DNA of 7,218 bases. Origin: an uncultured Blastococcus sp. (GTDB lineage: Bacteria; Actinomycetota; Actinomycetes; Mycobacteriales; Antricoccaceae). The stretch spans positions 1 through 7,218 of the forward strand of contig CAMIGT010000058.1 in NCBI GenBank assembly GCA_946221975.1, written 5' to 3'. Position numbers and translations under genes: made by a program. Shown here in pieces: positions 3,991 to 7,218 of this stretch; the first letter of the stretch is position 1; every line of letters begins with the position of its first letter. The notes below the pieces were generated by a model. The model was not told where the DNA came from and searched no databases. It worked only from the letters and a program-made list of their open reading frames with translations.

Positions 3991-5166
3991 ATGTTGCGAA
4001 CCCTCGCCGTCGCCGGATACCGGTCACTGCGCTCCGTCGTCGTACCGCTCGCGCCGCTCACCGTGATCAGCGGCGCCAACGGCACCGGCAAGTCGTCGCT
4101 CTACCGCGCGCTGCGGTTGCTCGCCGAGTGCGGGCAGGGCCAGGTCATCGGCTCGCTGGCCCGCGAGGGCGGGCTCTCCTCGGCGCTATGGGCCGGACCG
4201 GAGTCGCTGCAAGCCGCCCGCCGCGGCGCACCCGTGCAGGGGACCGTCCGAAAGGGGCCGGTCGCCGTACAGCTCGGCTTCGGCTCCGACGAGTTCGGCT
4301 ATCTGGTCGACCTCGGACTGCCGCAGCAGCGCAAGACCCTGTTCACGCGCGACCCCGAGATCAAGCGGGAGCTCGTCTTCAGCGGCCCCGTCATGCGCCC
4401 GGCAACGACACTGGTGCGGCGCAAACGATCCGTCGTCGAGGTCCGCGACGACGATGGCTGGAGCCAGCTGAGCAGGGACCTTCCGTCGTACCGCAGCGTG
4501 CTGGCCGAGTACGCCGATCCGCACGCGACGCCCGAGCTCAGCGAGGTCCGCGAGCAGATCCGCAGCTGGCGCTTCCATGACGGGTTTCGCGTTGATGCCC
4601 ACGCTCCCGCGCGCCAGATGCACGTCGGAACGCGTACGCCGGTGCTTGCCGACGACGGCGCCGACCTCGCCGCCGCCGTCCAGACGATCATCGAAGAAGG
4701 GTGGGGCGACCTCGAAGCCGTCGTCGCCGATGCCTTTGACGGTGCGACGCTTGGAGTCGGGGAGTACGACGGCGCGCTCGACCTGCGGCTGCAGCAACGC
4801 GGCATGCTGCGCCCGCTGCGCGCCGCGGAGCTCAGCGACGGCACACTGCGGTTCATCATGTGGGCCACCGCGTTGCTGACCATCGACCCGCCGCCGCTGC
4901 TGGTGCTCAACGAGCCCGAGACATCGCTGCACCCCGACCTGCTCGGGCCGCTCGCGTCGCTGGTGACCGCCGCGGCCACGCACGGCCAGGTCATCGTCGT
5001 GTCGCACTCGCGGCCGTTCATCGACCGGCTGGACGCCGTCCCTCTCGACGAGACCGAAGGCGACGAACCCGCGGTCGAGATCGAGCTGGTCAAAGACCTC
5101 AGCGAGACGATGGTGTCCGGACAGGGACTGCTGACCCGTCCGCCGTGGGAATGGGGATCGCGCTAG
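3991..5166 (+). CDS. Stand-alone AAA/ABC-type ATPase, COG4637-like (RecF/OLD-related)
   Basis: From the ATG at 3991 this encodes 391 residues with SMC/RecF-style nucleotide-binding motifs. The start is MLRTLAVAGYRSLR, followed by Walker A SGANGTGKSS (27-36), the signature LSDGTLRF (281-288), Walker B plus D-loop LLVLNEPETSLHPDLL (303-318) and the switch histidine in VVSHS (336-340). The middle, about 90-280, replaces a coiled coil with a moderately sized lid domain. Asparagine stands where Walker B usually has aspartate; I recall LNEPETSLHP as normal for this COG4637-type group, so it is probably not a defect. No TOPRIM or other nuclease is fused or adjacent, unlike OLD or Gabija systems. Role unknown. 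In-frame starts at GTG 3961 and ATG 3982 are possible; 3991 fits the family N-terminus. Its stop lies in a CTAG shared with the convergent hydrolase. Confidence 0.88.
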   Translation: MLRTLAVAGYRSLRSVVVPLAPLTVISGANGTGKSSLYRALRLLAECGQGQVIGSLAREGGLSSALWAGPESLQAARRGAPVQGTVRKGPVAVQLGFGSDEFGYLVDLGLPQQRKTLFTRDPEIKRELVFSGPVMRPATTLVRRKRSVVEVRDDDGWSQLSRDLPSYRSVLAEYADPHATPELSEVREQIRSWRFHDGFRVDAHAPARQMHVGTRTPVLADDGADLAAAVQTIIEEGWGDLEAVVADAFDGATLGVGEYDGALDLRLQQRGMLRPLRAAELSDGTLRFIMWATALLTIDPPPLLVLNEPETSLHPDLLGPLASLVTAAATHGQVIVVSHSRPFIDRLDAVPLDETEGDEPAVEIELVKDLSETMVSGQGLLTRPPWEWGSR

Positions 5167-5924
5167 CCCGCCACCGGGAGCCGTTGCCAGTCGGCGTGCT
5201 TCGGGCGCCGGTCATCGCCGGATGCACTGCGTAGCAGGCGATCTCGCGCCACCAGCGGCAGCTGGCGCGCCCCGAACGCGGCCGCGTCGAAGCGGCTGGG
5301 GACCGGGTCGGGTCCGGGCGCCGAGGTGGTCCATTTGGCCGGTGCGCGGTATCCGAGATGCGCGAGCACACTCGCCGCGACCCGCCGGTGCCCGCGGCGG
5401 TTGAGATGAATGCGGTCCGCAGACCAGTACGCCGCCCGCCGCAGCTCGGCATCGACGAACGTATCGACGAGCTCGACGCCGTACTCGTCGACCAGCTCGC
5501 ACACCATGTCGTGCAGCGCAAGCGCGTTGCGCCGGATCGCCCTGCCCATCGGCAAATGCGCGGTCGGGTCGGCGTTGCTCAGCATCACCAGGCGTACGCC
5601 GGCCCGCTGGGTGCGTACGATCACCGACTCCGTGGTGGCGCGCAGGGCGGCAAGGTTCGGGCGGATCGCGAGCAGGTCGTTGCCGCCGCCGCAGAACGTC
5701 AGGACGTCGGGTGACAGCGCAAGTGCGGCGTCGAGCTGATCGGTCGCGATCGGCGCGAGCTGCCGCCCGCGGACGGCCAGGTTGAGGTAGTCGAGGGGCT
5801 CGGTCTTCGCGATCCGCTTCGCCACGAGGTCGGCCCAGCCGCGCACCGACCCGTCTTTGCGCACGTCGCCGACGCCCTCGGTGAAGCTGTCGCCGAGGGC
5901 GGCGTAGCGCAGGGCGCGGGACAT
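5163..5924 (-). CDS. SGNH/GDSL-family hydrolase (probable lipase/esterase)
   Basis: This encodes 253 residues. The SGNH blocks are all present: block I ALGDSFTEG with nucleophile S13, block II NLAVRG (48-53) with the oxyanion glycine, block III GGGND with N82, and block V SADRIHLNRRGH with D170 and H173 completing the triad. There is no signal peptide or membrane helix, so it probably acts in the cytoplasm on small esters or acyl groups; the substrate is unknown. After the catalytic domain (about 1-195) there is a 60-residue Arg/Pro-rich tail without recognisable motif. The ATG at 5924 is chosen because AGGAG lies 9 nt upstream and block I then falls at residue 10; the in-frame extension to 6026 has no family similarity. 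The stop overlaps that of the convergent ATPase gene by 4 bp. Confidence 0.93.
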   Translation of the reverse strand: MSRALRYAALGDSFTEGVGDVRKDGSVRGWADLVAKRIAKTEPLDYLNLAVRGRQLAPIATDQLDAALALSPDVLTFCGGGNDLLAIRPNLAALRATTESVIVRTQRAGVRLVMLSNADPTAHLPMGRAIRRNALALHDMVCELVDEYGVELVDTFVDAELRRAAYWSADRIHLNRRGHRRVAASVLAHLGYRAPAKWTTSAPGPDPVPSRFDAAAFGARQLPLVARDRLLRSASGDDRRPKHADWQRLPVAG

Positions 5925-6024
5925 GACGGGATGCTCCTGGGGTCGGTGGGCAGGTGTTCCAGGATAAGTCATCCGGCCGGCGGCGGTGGTTTCGACGGAC
6001 GGTGCTCGTTCCTCGCACCTGCTC

Positions 6025-6044
6025 AACCACCAATAGGGGTGGTT
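6025..6044 (-). terminator. Hairpin at the end of the GAF regulator gene
   Basis: AACCACC (6025-6031) and GGTGGTT (6038-6044) form a perfect 7-bp stem around a 6-nt loop. Read on the minus strand it begins inside the TAA stop (6045-6043) of the GAF regulator and lies upstream of the hydrolase start. No T-run follows, so termination would be weak or of the tail-less type proposed in actinobacteria. The rest of the 5925-6024 spacer holds the AGGAG ribosome-binding site of the hydrolase gene and nothing else clear. Confidence 0.42.
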
Positions 6045-7218
6045 AGTCGATGACGTGGAGGTGGACGCCGTCGGCGAGACGGTAGGGGTTGGTGGTGATC
6101 AGTGCTCCGACGGTACGTCGCAACCGGGAGATCTCGGCGCGCACACTCACCTGATGCGCGGCATCGCCGTACAACGAGGTCGACAGCGCGCTCGCGGTCA
6201 GCCCGCCGGGCGAGGCGCGAGCGATCAGCCCGAGCAGCTCACCGTGCCGAGCCGTCAGCGCAATCCGCCACGGCGCTTCGTCCGAGCGCAGCTCTAGCAC
6301 CGGCGTCTCGGTCAGGTCGAGCCGACCGACGATCGGGGTCGCCGCCGAGTTCGGATGCACCAACCACCCGCCGTCAACCGGGTCCGCCGTACACAGCCCG
6401 AGCCCCGGCACGGCAACTGCGCGTCCGGCGCGCGGGGCCTCGATCCGCTCTGGCGCAGTGAATCCGCCGGCGTCGGCGACCCAGCCGTCCTCGTCGACGA
6501 GCAGGTACGCGCCGGACTGTACGCCGGTCAGCGCGGCGTTCGCCCGGCGCAGTCGATCCAGCCGCGCCTGGAAGTCGGACTCGATCTGGGCGGTCGCCAG
6601 CCGCACGGCCGTGTTGACCAGCGCCCCGATCGCGGGGTGCAGCGTCAGCGCGGGCCCGCTCACGTCGACCACCCCCAGCAGCTCGCCCGACCGCGGATCG
6701 TGCACGGGTTCCGCTGTGCAATACCAGGGGTGTTGCGTCTGCTCGAAGTGTTCGGCGGCAAACAGCTGCACCGGCGCCGCCTCGGCCAGCGCCGTGCCGA
6801 TCGCGTTGGTGCCGACGACCTGTTCGGTCCACCGCATCCCCGCGATGAACCCCAGGCGTTCGGCCTGCGCGCGCACCGCGGTCGCGCCCTCGCTCCACAG
6901 GATCACCCCGTCGGCGTCCGTCACCACCAGCAGAAACTGCGAGGCGTCGGCGATCGCCCCAAGCACCTTGCGCAGCTCGGGCATCACCAGCGCCATCGGC
7001 GATCCATCGCGCCGGGACTCGAGCTCTGCAGCGTTCAGCAGCACCCGCTCGTTGCCACCGTCGGGCACCAGTCCCAGCTCGAGCATGCGCGCCCACGAAC
7101 GGGCGACGACCGGCCGCGGCGGCGTACTCGTCCGCTGCCCGCTAAAGGCCTGGTCATAGACCCGATGAAGCGACCTGACGTAGGACGACAGGTCGGTGCC
7201 CGGCTGGACCGCCCGCAC
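6043..7218 (-). CDS. GAF-domain transcriptional regulator, AcoR-like, with C-terminal winged helix (5' end at window edge)
   Basis: The frame is open for 391 residues to the right edge, where a GTG happens to be the last codon; the true start may lie outside. Residues about 35-80 (RSWARMLELGLVPD...) resemble the N-terminus of AcoR-type activators, whose R-SW-R signature it shares. The GAF domain (about 85-210) has VVGTNAIGTALAE (134-146), AEHF (155-158), HPWYCTAEPVHDPRSGELLG (163-182) and VVDVSGP. AcoR proteins continue with a sigma-54 AAA+ domain and a Fis helix. Here both are missing, replaced by a linker and a probable winged helix (about 318-385; RHGELLGLIA, LTASALSTSLYG, VRAEISRLRRTVG). 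Relatives in actinobacteria often sit beside aldehyde dehydrogenase genes, so sensing of a small carbonyl or alcohol metabolite is possible. The cognate target would lie outside the window. Confidence 0.85.
   Translation of the reverse strand: MRAVQPGTDLSSYVRSLHRVYDQAFSGQRTSTPPRPVVARSWARMLELGLVPDGGNERVLLNAAELESRRDGSPMALVMPELRKVLGAIADASQFLLVVTDADGVILWSEGATAVRAQAERLGFIAGMRWTEQVVGTNAIGTALAEAAPVQLFAAEHFEQTQHPWYCTAEPVHDPRSGELLGVVDVSGPALTLHPAIGALVNTAVRLATAQIESDFQARLDRLRRANAALTGVQSGAYLLVDEDGWVADAGGFTAPERIEAPRAGRAVAVPGLGLCTADPVDGGWLVHPNSAATPIVGRLDLTETPVLELRSDEAPWRIALTARHGELLGLIARASPGGLTASALSTSLYGDAAHQVSVRAEISRLRRTVGALITTNPYRLADGVHLHVID

Noticed and set aside
4186..5093. Long minus-strand open frames opposite the ATPase gene
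   Set aside because: They are compositionally biased (Arg/Ser/Ala-rich) without motifs, as expected for shadows in GC-rich DNA; the plus frame has full ATPase motifs.
5212..6033. Second minus-strand open frame over the hydrolase gene
   Set aside because: It is an Arg/Pro-rich shadow; the overlapping frame carries all four SGNH blocks.
6374..7159. Open frames on both strands over the GAF regulator
   Set aside because: They are Arg/Gly- or Ser/Ala-rich shadows; only the 391-residue frame shows conserved domains.
1..7218. CRISPR arrays, tRNA or rRNA genes, insertion sequences
   Set aside because: No regularly spaced repeats, no cloverleaf or rRNA sequence, and no transposase or integrase motifs were seen. 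The large inverted repeats stand singly, without flanking direct duplications I could recognise.

Overview
The window is high-GC DNA with dense, often overlapping genes, several GTG starts and actinobacterial-type families: a PadR regulator paired with a 'YPxxWR' membrane protein, a COG4637-type ATPase, and a GAF regulator with a C-terminal winged helix. A high-GC actinomycete is the best fit. Genus cannot be set from this sequence. I saw no rRNA, tRNA, CRISPR array, insertion sequence or prophage gene.

Layout. (a) 1-621, minus: a PadR-family repressor and, overlapping it by ATGA, the N-terminal third or so of a membrane protein that runs off the left edge. A near-perfect operator-like palindrome lies just upstream of padR. 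(b) 622-760: a spacer dominated by a roughly 60-bp inverted repeat (687-749). (c) 761-1608, minus: a SugE/Gdx-type small multidrug resistance transporter followed, with an ATGA overlap, by a TetR repressor. Two tandem copies of a GTACG-AG-CGTAC-type site flank the probable -10 box, so this looks like a self-contained repressor-pump operon. (d) 1804-2709, plus: a cation diffusion facilitator (Zn/Co/Cd-type efflux), divergent from the pump. Together (c) and (d) form a small efflux/resistance cluster.

(e) 2735-3904: a toxin-antitoxin locus. A short ParD-like antitoxin without a visible toxin (minus) stands divergently from a complete DUF1778 (ribbon-helix-helix) antitoxin and GNAT acetyltransferase toxin pair (plus, GTGA overlap). 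The 223-bp region between the two antitoxins holds a 35-bp inverted repeat, a 45-bp inverted repeat, and a promoter whose spacer carries an 11-bp-phased direct repeat. This control region is the most unusual structure in the window. (f) 3991-5166, plus: a stand-alone RecF/OLD-like ATPase of the COG4637 type, ending in a CTAG shared with the stop of the convergent next gene. (g) 5163-5924, minus: a cytoplasmic SGNH/GDSL hydrolase. (h) 6043-7218, minus: an AcoR-like GAF-domain regulator that lacks the sigma-54 AAA+ domain, possibly cut at its 5' end by the window edge, with a hairpin at its stop codon.

The left half is thus a series of repressor-controlled envelope and efflux genes. The middle is an accessory toxin-antitoxin island. 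The right half has more ordinary chromosomal genes. No wholly new multi-gene system can be claimed. The best leads are the two-antitoxin control region with its nested palindromes and the large hairpin at 687-749.
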